43,640 bases of DNA from Deltaproteobacteria bacterium. GTDB lineage: Bacteria; Desulfobacterota; Desulfarculia; Adiutricales; Adiutricaceae. Location of the stretch: assembly GCA_031263525.1 (NCBI GenBank), contig JAISFP010000150.1, positions 1 through 43,640 on the forward strand. The letters run 5' to 3'. The translations under genes were made by a program, and so were the position numbers. The notes under the pieces were generated by a model that saw only the letters and a program-made list of their open reading frames with translations, did not search any database and had not been told where the DNA came from. The number at the start of each line of letters is the position of its first letter. Position 1 is the first letter of the stretch. This document shows, one piece after another, positions 25,850-34,451 of the stretch.

Positions 25850-26956
25850 CTAGGACCCTCCGGCGCGGTTGTTTAGGGTGAACGACATGGGCACAGTGAA
25901 CGTTATGGCCTTGACCTGAATTTCCGGAGGGATGGCGGGGAAAGGTGCCGATTCCCTGACGGCTTTAAGCGCCGCCTCGTCAAGGACCGGATGTCGAGAG
26001 GTTTTGACCACGCGCGGAAGCGACACCAGCTCCCCGTTGCGACCGATGGTGAAGCTGACGGAGACAACGCCCTGGCTCCTGGATTCTCGGGCGGCTGGGG
26101 GAAACACAATGTTCTGCCTGAGGCGGTTGGCCACCTGCTTCCTGAAGGCATTGATGACGGCGGAGTCATCCGCTTCCGCAACGGCGTTCGGTGCTGCGGG
26201 CAGGGCGGCCGGAGCGGGCTGAGTTGGCGGTGCGGCCGGAGCGGGCTGAGTTGGCGCTGCTGCCGGAGCGGGCTGAGTTGGCGCTGCTACCGGAGCGGGC
26301 GGTTCAGCTCGCGGCGTCCGCGCCCTGAACTCTATCGGCTCCGTCAACATCATGTATGAGTCCCTGACATCGGGTGGAAACGGAGGGAACGGCTCCAAGC
26401 GCCGCAGTACGGCTATCGCCGCGTCGTCCAGGACGCCGTGGCCAGAGCTCTTCATAACGTCGCACGATACGAGCCTTCCGTTGCGGCTGACTATGAAGCG
26501 GACGGTGGCCGTGCCTTCGAGACCGGCGTCACGTGCCCGGTCCGGGTACACCAGGCCCAGCTGGATCCTGTGGCGCACCTGCGTCATGTAGTAATCACGG
26601 GCCTTGCGGGCACCGCCGGCCCTGCCGCCGACGTCAGGGGCCGTCCGCGCTTCTCCGGATTCAGGGGACCAGGAGGCGGAGTCCGGCGAGTTCGGGGCGG
26701 CATCGCCGGCAGAGGCCGCGGCCGAAAGCGGTCCGGAGCCGATGCCGCCGGACAGGGCGACGAGGAGAGCGTTGCCCGCAGGAGCGCATGTAAGGCAGGA
26801 GGCGTGGGACGAGGCGGGCGTCGCGAGGAAGGCCGCAGAGACGGTCAAGGCGATGGCCCTGAGAATTGGCGCAAACAGCGGGGAGCTGGGGAAAGCCGAG
26901 AACAGCGAGGCGCCGCGGAACGGTTTTCCGGACGGTCCTGGGAAAAATGGATCCAT
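25850..26956 (-). CDS. protein with two TonB C-terminal domains
   Basis: 368 aa from the ATG at 26956 (GAGG nine bases upstream; an ATG at 26965 is possible but sits directly on that GAGG). The N-terminus is long and Pro/Ser-rich, with a hydrophobic segment at about 28-48 that could be a membrane anchor or signal peptide. Two TonB C-terminal domains follow: about 121-212 (VYPDRARDAGLEGTATVRF; LDDAAIAVLRRLEPFPPFP) and about 270-362 (VFPPAARESRSQGVVSVSF; LDEAALKAVRESAPFPAIP). The Pro-rich linker between them contains three copies of the nine-residue unit PTQPAPAAA. TonB normally has one such domain, placed after the Pro-rich spacer. No ExbB, ExbD or receptor gene is next to it. A weak promoter lies about 75 bp upstream. 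Confidence 0.85.
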   Translation of the reverse strand: MDPFFPGPSGKPFRGASLFSAFPSSPLFAPILRAIALTVSAAFLATPASSHASCLTCAPAGNALLVALSGGIGSGPLSAAASAGDAAPNSPDSASWSPESGEARTAPDVGGRAGGARKARDYYMTQVRHRIQLGLVYPDRARDAGLEGTATVRFIVSRNGRLVSCDVMKSSGHGVLDDAAIAVLRRLEPFPPFPPDVRDSYMMLTEPIEFRARTPRAEPPAPVAAPTQPAPAAAPTQPAPAAPPTQPAPAALPAAPNAVAEADDSAVINAFRKQVANRLRQNIVFPPAARESRSQGVVSVSFTIGRNGELVSLPRVVKTSRHPVLDEAALKAVRESAPFPAIPPEIQVKAITFTVPMSFTLNNRAGGS

Positions 26957-27204
26957 TGGCGGCATCCTCGCTGGTGAGACGTGGGCAGGGGGACGGGAGG
27001 GCCCAGATAGTCAAATATTACGAAACGACAGTGCAAGAAGGTTAACAGGGATTGTCAAGATACGGTGGGCCGTTGCCTTGGAGTGCCTTTTCCCGGCCCG
27101 AGGGGAAGGCGGTTCCGGAAGGCGGCGAGAGCCCCCGTGGCAGAAAAAGCCTGAACTCGGCCTGGAGGCTGGACCTGGCCGCCAGGCGGTGGCGGTCCGA
27201 GACA
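26957..27204 (-). promoter_or_regulatory. upstream region of the double-TonB gene, weak promoter at 27030-27058
   Basis: On the minus strand a perfect TTGACA at 27053-27058 is followed, 17 bp on, by TGCACT (27030-27035), a poor -10 box. Its position, about 75 bp before the gene, is suitable. The rest of the interval holds nothing I can support. Confidence 0.3.
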
Positions 27205-27605
27205 GAAGGGGCATGATCACCTCCTGGAGTCAGGACCGGGCAGCCAGGCGGGGCCTGGCCGAGAGGGGCATGATCTCCGGCTGGAGTCAGGACCGGGCTA
27301 GCAGGAGGCAAAGGGCAGAAGCAGGAGGGGCATGATCACGTCCTGGAGTCAGGACCGGGCAAACAGGGGCATCGGGCCGAGACAGGAGGGGCATGATCAC
27401 GTCCTGGAGTCAGGACCGGGCAAGCAGGGGCATCGGGCCGAGGCAGGAGGGGCATGATCACGTCCTGGAGTCAGGACCGGGCAAGCAGGGGCACCGGGCC
27501 GAGGCAGGATGGGCATGATCACGTCCTGGAGTCAGGACCGGGCAAGCAGGGGCATCGGGCCGAGGCAGGAGGGGCATGATCACGTCCTGGAGGCGGGACC
27601 GGGCA
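27205..27605. repeat. 61-bp tandem array
   Basis: Seven units each containing GGGGCATGATCACGTCCTGG and GTCAGGACCGGGCAAGCAGG. CATGATC starts at 27212, 27269, 27331, 27392, 27453, 27514 and 27575; the last five steps are exact or near-exact 61-bp copies. The first two units are more diverged, so the array appears to have grown towards its right end. Confidence 0.94.
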
Positions 27606-27922
27606 ATCGACCGGCAACAAGACATCTGGGTGTGAGGGCCTGAACCAGGCAAGAAGACTGGCCAAGACTGCCGGGCGGAGTGGTGTGCTCGGGTCCGGAT
27701 GAGCACGGCCCCAGTCTGGAGACAGGACAGGGCTGCCAGTAGCGGCAGTCAGGGTCCGGCTGGCACAAGCTCACGGCCAGGAGACATGACCAGCTCGCTG
27801 GTACCGGCTGACAGTGTCCAGAAAGGCATGATCGCCGCCTGAAAACGGGACTTGACAGCCGGGTTGGCTGAGCCAGGACGGGTCCGGAGACGCCCACCCC
27901 CCTCTCCAGTCCGGACGATGGC
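27606..27922. other. gene-less spacer after the 61-bp array
   Basis: About 320 bp of GC-rich DNA between the array and the stop of TM1266 copy 2. Only shadow frames; no terminator seen. Confidence 0.5.
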
Positions 27923-28192
27923 CTAGTCCTGCTCGATGACGGTGACGACGTTGGAGTAGGCCGTCTGGGAGCTGACCCCGGGGAGCTTCCCGATCCTATC
28001 CGAGAGATCGGCTATCACCTCCAGGGGGGCGTCCAAGGCCACGCTGATGAGGTTAATCTTTCTGGCACCGTAGGGGATGCCCATGCGCCCTATTATGTGC
28101 TGGGAGAACTCGTGGAGGATACGGTTCAGGCTCTCGACGGAGTCGGTGTCGGACACCACCACGCCCACGATGGCCACCCTGGTCTCGGACAT
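27923..28192 (-). CDS. TM1266-type iron-only hydrogenase system regulator, copy 2
   Basis: 89 aa. Paralogue of the protein at 20811-21074, sharing ETRVA..GVVVSD, IIGRMGIPY, KINLISVA.DAP and GKLPGVS..TAYSN. Start ATG at 28192 with GAGGAGG five bases upstream. It stands alone: no hydrogenase gene follows within the window, and an array separates it from the double-TonB gene. Its promoter resembles that of copy 1, so both copies may answer to the same signal. The C-terminus is slightly longer (VVTVIEQD). The family name predicts a role in hydrogenase regulation, but this is not experimentally settled. Confidence 0.92.
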   Translation of the reverse strand: MSETRVAIVGVVVSDTDSVESLNRILHEFSQHIIGRMGIPYGARKINLISVALDAPLEVIADLSDRIGKLPGVSSQTAYSNVVTVIEQD

Positions 28193-28375
28193 GTCAGCCT
28201 CCTCTTAAGCGGGCCCGGACAGGCCCGGATGCGGCAGTCGCCAAGGTCACGGGGCCGCACAGGGACGCCGGGAGCGCCCTTCGAAGTGCCGGGAACGCGC
28301 GGTCTTCCGGCACGGTCAGGAAATGGACGCCTGTACCGTGCGGAACGAAGCGCGAGAGGCCCCGAAACCGAAAAG

Positions 28376-28404
28376 AGTCTAGACCTTGGGATCCTGGCTG
28401 TCAA
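28376..28404 (-). promoter_or_regulatory. sigma70-type promoter of TM1266 copy 2
   Basis: On the minus strand: perfect TTGACA (28399-28404), 17-bp spacer, TAGACT (28376-28381). The leader to the start codon would be about 175 nt. Similarity to the promoter at 21615-21643 (TTGACAG and AAGGTCTA blocks at the same spacing) suggests common descent. Confidence 0.6.
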
Positions 28405-28528
28405 GTTCCGCATGGACTGGGGACTGCCGCCGAACCATCCTCGGACCCCCTTCTGGGAAAACATGTCGGCCTGCAACAGATCGCCCGTAACTTTCCGAGG
28501 GTGAGACATTTCCGTTCCCTTTCGCCCC

Positions 28529-28815
28529 GGCAAATCGTCAGTGTCACTTGTTGCCGGCAAATCGTCAGTGTCACTTGTTGCCGGCAAATCATCCGTGTCG
28601 CCTGTCGCAGGCAAATCGTCAGTGTGACTTGTTGCCGGCAAATCATCCGTGTCGCCTGTCGCAGGCAAATCGTCAGTGTGACTTGTTGCTGGCAAATCGT
28701 CAGTGTTCACTTGTTGCCGGCAAATCATCCGTGTCGCCTGTCGCAGGCAAATCATCCGTGTAGCCTGTCGCAGGCAAATCATCCGTGTAGCCTGTCGCAG
28801 GCAAATCGTACGTGT
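28529..28815. repeat. 27-bp tandem array with two alternating unit types
   Basis: Ten to eleven 27-bp units start at 28529. Type A has GGCAAATCGTCAGTGT then ACTTGTTGCC; type B has GGCAAATCATCCGTGT then GCCTGTCGCA. They alternate in part (A A B A B A A B B B). Type A units have complementary ends (GGCAA/TTGCC). The minus strand encodes nine-residue units TDDLPATG(D) or TDDLPATSH, and the plus strand is also open, so coding cannot be inferred from openness. Confidence 0.93.
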
Positions 28816-29610
28816 CGCTCCTGGAGATGCCGCCTCTGCCTGATACATGTTCCTTAACGTAGAAGCTTACATGGGTTAGATTAGATGAAAGATAATGACC
28901 CCCCTTACGAGTCATTCAAAGGGGGAGTGTCCGGGGATTGCTCCAGGACATTTCATGTGAATTAGATAATTTAAAATTTAACTGAAGCCACATCGTCAAG
29001 GATCGGACTTGAAGAATTATCTTGAAAATATTGCATTTCGGCAACAAAAATTTTAAAAATCAGGATGGAGGCGTTGGATGTCATTTGTTAAGGATATTCC
29101 AGGACCACCAAAGAATCGCTGAAGCATGTCGAGACCACGAATGGACACAGGCAGACAGAAACAATTCCTGATAGAGATCGAATTCCTTGCAAGAGCTTTG
29201 GCCAGACTGGAAGCTTCTGGAAAATAACCTGACCAGTTAAGCATTGCCGTGTCAGCCCTTTTTCACGTTGCTCTCCGACGGTAATTTCAGCACATGGGTG
29301 GAATAATGTTGAAAGAATGCTCCCCTCACATGAACCTTTCCATGTCCGTTGCATGGTGTTAGGAACCACTGACCTGACAATCAAGTCAATGCATCTTTTG
29401 ATCATGGATTGTTCAAGGATATCAACTAAAATGAAAGCAGATCTGACGGGCGGCAAGTCTCGGATCCCAGAGTCCAGGACCTTTTTGGAAGCTGGCATTC
29501 TGATCGAAGATCCGGCCAGGACCACCAAGTCACCTGCTTCACCAACTCAGGACCTTTCCAGGACCCGGGGCTTTCGTACCGAAAACCCAGCCGGCACATC
29601 CAAGTCACCA
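28816..29610. other. gene-less, partly AT-rich stretch with decayed sequence
   Basis: About 800 bp. 28898-28924 can form CCCCCTT...AAGGGGG, not followed by a T-run on either strand. 28950-29100 is AT-rich. Minus-strand frames of 63-146 codons between 29053 and 29528 overlap in different phases and look like a decayed gene, but I cannot name a family. No start with a good ribosome-binding site is seen. Confidence 0.4.
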
Positions 29611-29756
29611 TATTACCCGTTTAATTAAATGTCGGAATCTTCTTCCATGTTTTGAGAACGAATCATGGCGAGGAGATACCAAGGCTGGGAGTTTGCCCAA
29701 CCTTTCCACCCATTGGCCGAAAGCCAAAATTCCGACATTTCGCTAAACGGGTAATA
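29611..29756 (+). mobile_element. MITE family 1, copy 3 (TA-flanked, 146 bp)
   Basis: TATTACCCGTTTAA at the left; the right end reads CTAAACGGGTAATA. Same orientation as copy 2, with shared interior blocks (TCTTCTTCCAT; AAGCCAAAATTCCGACATTT). It carries no gene. The 280 bp between it and the flavoprotein stop contain nothing I can support. Confidence 0.88.
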
Positions 29757-30039
29757 CTTCAAGCCCACAGAATTTTTTTAGCCAGTTCCATTCATTCTGA
29801 AGCATCTGTCTGAACTATTTTGGCTGATGCCTCCCATGCCCCGGAACTTTACGGGAGCGGAGCATTCGGGCCGGAGCTTCCGCCAGGAAATGCAAGTCGA
29901 GGAATCCCCTTCCCCTGTAACTTCCTGCAGCGAGGCATTCAGCTCTGAACGTCTGCCATGACTTGCAGGCACGTGGCCTCACCCTTCCCCGGCCTTTTTC
30001 AGGACCGGGGAATCCGGGCAGGCTCTCCAGGACGACCCA

Positions 30040-30690
30040 TCAGACAGCTCTCTCCCCGATTCCGGCAACGGACTTCGCGACGGCCTCGCCCAGCTCCCTG
30101 GCCCGCCTCATGGCGTCCGGGTCCCTGTCCGGGTCGTAGAACTTGTCCGGGGTCACCTTGGCGCCGGGGCCGTGCTCACGGAGGAAACCGGATCCCTCGC
30201 AGTCCTCGCCGTAGCCGCAGGTCATGCAGGGGACGTTTCCGCGGAGCTTCAGCGTCCCCTGGAAGCTCATCCCGAGATAGCCCTCGTAATAGTGCCTGAA
30301 GAAGGAGTCCAGCTCGTCGAGGCAGCTGCCCCCCGCGACGACCGCCGCCCCCGTCTTGCCGCGGGTGAGAATATAGTTGTGCCTGAGAGGCCAGTTACGC
30401 TCGATGAAGACCTTCATCATGGCGTTGAGCGACCCGAAGCTCGGGTAGCCGCTCATGAGGAACGCGTCTGCGTGTTCTATCTTGTCCAGAAGCGGGTTCA
30501 CGTCGTCCTTTATGACGCACCTGTTGGTGGTGGCACACTTCTTGCAAGCCAGGCAGACCCTGACGTCCTTCATGGCCAGGCGCACGAGCTCGTTCCGCTC
30601 CGCGCCTGCGGCGTCCAGGACCATTTTCAGGCCCTTCTCTATCGTGCCTCCCTTGACCGGTGTTGCCGAAAATGCAAGTACGTAGCTCAT
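30040..30690 (-). CDS. iron-sulfur flavoprotein (flavodoxin-like NAD(P)H/FMN oxidoreductase family)
   Basis: 216 aa from the ATG at 30690 (AGGA four bases upstream; the longer frame to 30723 adds an unlikely basic extension). The flavodoxin-like fold starts with VLAFSATPVKGGTIEKGL, the phosphate-binding region for FMN. A compact cysteine motif follows at C46, C49, C52 and C58 (CLACKKCATTNRC) and then IKDD, as in iron-sulfur flavoproteins that bind FMN and a [4Fe-4S] cluster. A second Cys group (CMTCGYGEDC) is present at about 168-177. Probably a cytosolic electron-transfer protein of an anaerobe; substrate unknown. Neighbours do not identify a pathway. Confidence 0.85.
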   Translation of the reverse strand: MSYVLAFSATPVKGGTIEKGLKMVLDAAGAERNELVRLAMKDVRVCLACKKCATTNRCVIKDDVNPLLDKIEHADAFLMSGYPSFGSLNAMMKVFIERNWPLRHNYILTRGKTGAAVVAGGSCLDELDSFFRHYYEGYLGMSFQGTLKLRGNVPCMTCGYGEDCEGSGFLREHGPGAKVTPDKFYDPDRDPDAMRRARELGEAVAKSVAGIGERAV

Positions 30691-30885
30691 GTGTCCTGCG
30701 CCCTCCTCGAGACGCCTGGCCAAAGTGGCCGCACGGGCCTGGTCCCGCGGCGGAGAAAGCTGAACCCGGCGCCTCCGGAGACCGGGTCGACGTCGGGGAT
30801 CTCAAGAAACTCCCGTCAGTTCATGCAGGATTCTCGAAACGGCGGCTCACGAATCCCCTCAGATTTCATTCCGCGCCGTAACGTC

Positions 30886-31310
30886 CATGACGGTTCATCG
30901 GCATGAAGGCTCATGAACTTCGGAATCATCGGCATGAATGCTCATGAACTTCAGAATCATCGGCATGAATGCTCATGAACTTCAGAATCATCGGCATGAA
31001 GGCTCATGAACTTCGGAATCATCAGCATGAAGGCTCATGAACATCGGAATCATGGACATGAAGGCTTATGAACATCGGAATCATCTGCATGAAGGATCAT
31101 GGACATCGGAATCATGGGCACGAAGGCTTATGAACTTCGGAAGCATCTGCATGAAGGATCATGGACATAGGAATCATGGGCACGAAGGCTCATGAACTTC
31201 GGAAGCATCGGCATAAAGGCTCATGAACTTCGGAATCATCGGCATGAAGGCTCATGAACATCGGAATCATGGGCATGAAGGCTCATGAACATCGGATTCA
31301 TAGGCAAGCC
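30886..31310. repeat. 31-bp tandem array
   Basis: About 13 units with GCATGAAGGCTCATGAACTT and CGGAATCATCG. GCATGAA starts at 30901, 30932, 30963, 30994 and 31025, an exact 31-bp period. Units vary at a few positions (CTTCGG/CATCGG; ATCGGC/ATGGGC), and there are no unique spacers. Composition is more balanced than the other arrays. It lies upstream of the flavoprotein gene. Confidence 0.94.
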
Positions 31311-31859
31311 GGCTTGTGAATCTCGAAGAAATATTGTTACAAAGTCCCGAAACCCCATGTGCCGGGCGAAGCAGAGGTAAAGACAGGTTCTCCTGCCCCG
31401 GACGTCTCCATGCCTCAGCGGGGCGGGGAGATGACCGGCTTACGCCGGTCGAGCTGAAGAGAGTCCGAGGCTGGCCGCTCCCCCATAAGCCCCTCCGGGG
31501 GAGCTCCCCCCTGGAGTTCCCCCTTCGGGGCGTCCGACCGGCCTGACCGCGCGCGGCCAGCTGGGGACATCTAACCACAATGGCTCACTCAGTGCCGTAG
31601 CGAATGATACATCTGTCAAAAAAAGTTAATTTGTAGCCCCTGCTACTGACCGGCGGCAAACCGAGGAGTAAAATCATTCCGGGATCCGGGAAGGGGGGAG
31701 GGTATCGCCCAGCCGCAGGCCCGTACAACAGGTGATCTGGCGGGAGGTTCCCGGGCGAGATGCCGGGAAGGTTCCCATGCGAGCAGGCGGAAAGGTTCCC
31801 GGAAGCCCGTCACGCCGGGACAGGAAGTGACCCGCCTGAACTCAAGGAGGCATTGTAAA
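31311..31859. other. gene-less stretch upstream of the DUF1638 gene
   Basis: About 550 bp without a supported gene. A perfect 14-bp palindrome GGGGGAGCTCCCCC lies at 31497-31510. 31725-31805 has short degenerate repeats (GGTTCCCGG/GGTTCCCATG). AAGGAGG at 31844-31850 is the ribosome-binding site of the next gene. Confidence 0.55.
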
Positions 31860-32441
31860 GTGGCAAAGCGGACGCTGATAGCTTGCAACGTCCTGGAGGA
31901 CGAGATGAAGTGGGTGCTGGACAGGCACCCGGAGGTTGAGGTGGAGACCATCTGGATCGGGGCAGGCCTCCACAACGACATGGATATCCTGAAAAACCGC
32001 CTGGACGAGTGCTTCAGGGAGGTGAAGGACGGGGACGACTCCGTGAGGCTCATGATTGGCTACGGGTGCCACCCGGACCTGAAGAGCCAGGCCGCCTCGC
32101 ACGGGTTCCCAGTGCTCTCCACCAAGAACTGCCTGGGCGCGCTGGTGGGCGAGGACAGGGTGGCGGAACTGGAGAAGAACCGCACCATGCTCATCACCCC
32201 GGCCTGGATCCGCAGGACCTGGTTCGCCGACGACGGAATGAGGAAGTTGCTCGGCTGGGACGACACGGACTTCCGCATCAACTTCGGGATCTACGACCGC
32301 ATCCTCGTCATGGACTTCGGCCTCGCCCCCCTATCGGACGAGGAGATCCTCGACGCCTTCTCCATAGTCGAGGTTCCCATAGAGTGCGAGAGCTTCGGGC
32401 TGGACCACTTCGAGAAGTTCTTCATGGACTTCCTGGCGTAG
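31860..32441 (+). CDS. DUF1638 family protein
   Basis: 193 aa, starting at GTG (31860), nine bases after a perfect AAGGAGG. The longer frame from 31827 is rejected because the SD would be internal to it. DUF1638 features: Cys9 followed by Glu (ACNVLEDEM), GYGCHPDLKS with Cys70, and STKNCLGALVGED with Cys91; these conserved Cys residues suggest metal binding. Family members are common in anaerobes and often lie near corrinoid methyltransferase genes, but none is present here, so no substrate is proposed. Monocistronic: a strong terminator follows at 32563. Confidence 0.85.
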   Translation: MAKRTLIACNVLEDEMKWVLDRHPEVEVETIWIGAGLHNDMDILKNRLDECFREVKDGDDSVRLMIGYGCHPDLKSQAASHGFPVLSTKNCLGALVGEDRVAELEKNRTMLITPAWIRRTWFADDGMRKLLGWDDTDFRINFGIYDRILVMDFGLAPLSDEEILDAFSIVEVPIECESFGLDHFEKFFMDFLA

Positions 32442-32562
32442 AGGGGGAGGAGTTCCTGGAGACAGCGAGAGTCCCTGAGACTTCACTGCACTCGTGGATT
32501 TACGGACATTCAGAGCATCTTCGCAGACTGCGAGCCTGCGGATGACATGACGGCATGCGAAT

Positions 32563-32603
32563 AGGCCTCCGGAAGGCATCTGATCCTCCGGAGGCCTTTT
32601 CTT
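32563..32603 (+). terminator. rho-independent terminator after the DUF1638 gene
   Basis: A perfect 11-bp stem AGGCCTCCGGA (32563-32573) and TCCGGAGGCCT (32587-32597), 13-nt loop, followed by TTTTCTTATTT. It ends the transcript of the DUF1638 gene. It is the only clear intrinsic terminator in the window. Confidence 0.9.
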
Positions 32604-32768
32604 ATTTGACTTGAAAATTATTTGTTGAAATGCCGAACGACACTGCTTCAGGACTGCCGTCGGATATCTGAGGTCATGGTTTCCCGGTTGCGGTCATGTC
32701 CTTATGCCGCGTCTCGCTCCTTGTAAGTGCGGCCACCTCCGTCGCAAGGCCCGCCCTGCCAGAAGCGC

Positions 32769-34451
32769 CTAGACGGTGTCCTCGAGGAGGAGCCCTTTCT
32801 GCTCCTTCTCCGCCGCGTAACGCGATATGGCCTCCTCGTAGATGTTTTTCCTCTCCTGAGCTGCGAGCTCGGAGTAGCCCGGGAACTCCAACATCGTGAC
32901 GCTGGTCCTGTTCTCGATCGGCGGCATCGTTATCTTGAATATCTGGTCGCTGCCGTCCTCGTCGCCCTGGTGCATGTAGATCTTGAGCTTCTGGAGGGCG
33001 CGCTCGGCCGGGGTGGTGTCAGCCGTTCCCATGACATAGGAAACTGACACCTGTCCCATGTTGTATTTGGTCGGGAACCCGATCAGGCCGTAACTGTCGG
33101 GGACGGCGTCCGCATTCCCCTGGAAGTTCGTCGCCGCCACCTCGAGGAACCTCTCGCGGACCGCCTCGTTGTCCCTTATGACGGCGTTCACGTCGTCTAG
33201 GAGCGTGGCAGACAGGAAATTTGTCAGATCCCACTGGAAGTCGCCGATCTTCCAGTCGGTCCCGTCCATGAACCCGTAGCCGTACTCGGAATCGTAGTTG
33301 AACTGTGGGGTCTCGTAGTCCGGATCGGTGAGCCTCGCGTACTCGATCTCCCGCAGCCTGTTCAGCTCCCTCCAGTGATCCTCGTCGTCAGAAATCAGCA
33401 TCGGGCTCCCGTCAGGGTTAAGCTTCAGTTCGCCCGCCAAGATGTTGTTCGCTCCGGGATCGTGGGCCACGTACACGGCATTGATGGCGGCGAAGATGTC
33501 GTCCGTGTCTGCCAGGTTCGCGATAAGCGCCGCGCTTTCCGCGTCTCCCATCTCGTCGCGGAGGAACTGCACCAGACCGTCAAGCTTCTCCCGTCCTAGC
33601 TCTGCCACGCTCAAGGTGAAGTCGAAGCCGTACATCGAGCTCCTGTACTCGCCGTTCATGGCCTTGACGTCGGAGACGTTAGCCCACTCGAAGCGGTCAG
33701 TGAACGCGTGGCGGTCCTCCTCTTTCACGAGGATCTCGCCGTAGTAACTGTTCAGCGCCTCGGAAAGCGACGAGTGAGATATTTTCTCGCCGGAAGCGCC
33801 GGGATTGACGACAGCTCCCGAGTTCACTGTGACTCCGGAACTTCCGGCGGCGACGGCGGGGTTCACGTCGCGGCTGTTCAGGAACTCCACCATGGCCCTG
33901 AGGTTCTCGGAGTCCTTCTTGACCCTCTCAAGGACATCCTCGTCGTCCCCCAGCTCCCCGAAGTGCTTCTTGAACAGTGCCGTGTCGGCCTCCGAGGTCT
34001 TCCCGGTCATGATCCTCGTGGCCAGCCCCTCCCTCTCCCTCAGTACCTTGCCGATGGAGAATGCCAGCGTCGAGGCGTTCACCCTGTCCGAAGTGCCCTT
34101 CAGGACCTCGACCATGGTCTCGGTGGCCATCTCCTTGCCGAAGTCGGTCTCAATCCGCTCGATCACCCCCATGACGGAGTCGACCAGGGCCTCGCGCTCC
34201 TCAGCCGTCCTCTCGTTGTCCCTGTCCTCCTCCGCGATGCGCCTGGCTAACTCGGTCTCGAAGTTCTCGGCGACCTTCTTCTTCTGCACGGCCTCCTCGT
34301 CCTTGACCGTCTCTAAAATCTTCGGAGTGTCGTTTGCGATCCTCAGGCCGTGTCCGACCCTGTCCATGGACCCTGCCGAGCCGCCGGAGCCGTAGACGGA
34401 ATCGCCAATCCTCATGTAACCAGCCAGGGCGTTTCGAGTTCCCGCTATCAT
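32769..34451 (-). CDS. hypothetical 560-aa protein
   Basis: I do not recognise the family. Start ATG at 34451, with AGAGG six bases upstream. No signal peptide or membrane helix. The N-terminus is Gly/Ser-rich, followed by a strongly charged helical region (about residues 45-110, Glu/Lys/Arg-rich, likely coiled coil). A low-complexity Ser/Gly/Val stretch at about 205-225 may be a linker. The C-terminal half is acidic and aromatic with several conserved-looking blocks (DSEYGYGFMDGTDWKIGDF; GFPTKYNMGQVSVSYVMG; FPGYSELAAQERKNIYEEA). Codon use matches its GC-rich neighbours, so it is a normal resident gene, not a shadow. Upstream DNA turns AT-rich abruptly. Confidence 0.8.
   Translation of the reverse strand: MIAGTRNALAGYMRIGDSVYGSGGSAGSMDRVGHGLRIANDTPKILETVKDEEAVQKKKVAENFETELARRIAEEDRDNERTAEEREALVDSVMGVIERIETDFGKEMATETMVEVLKGTSDRVNASTLAFSIGKVLREREGLATRIMTGKTSEADTALFKKHFGELGDDEDVLERVKKDSENLRAMVEFLNSRDVNPAVAAGSSGVTVNSGAVVNPGASGEKISHSSLSEALNSYYGEILVKEEDRHAFTDRFEWANVSDVKAMNGEYRSSMYGFDFTLSVAELGREKLDGLVQFLRDEMGDAESAALIANLADTDDIFAAINAVYVAHDPGANNILAGELKLNPDGSPMLISDDEDHWRELNRLREIEYARLTDPDYETPQFNYDSEYGYGFMDGTDWKIGDFQWDLTNFLSATLLDDVNAVIRDNEAVRERFLEVAATNFQGNADAVPDSYGLIGFPTKYNMGQVSVSYVMGTADTTPAERALQKLKIYMHQGDEDGSDQIFKITMPPIENRTSVTMLEFPGYSELAAQERKNIYEEAISRYAAEKEQKGLLLEDTV

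Noticed and set aside
28898-28924. CCCCCTT/AAGGGGG hairpin as a terminator
   Set aside because: No T-run follows on either strand and no gene ends next to it.
29053-29528. Minus-strand frames as an intact gene or transposase
   Set aside because: Fragments lie in different phases with no SD and no recognisable motif; kept only as decayed sequence.
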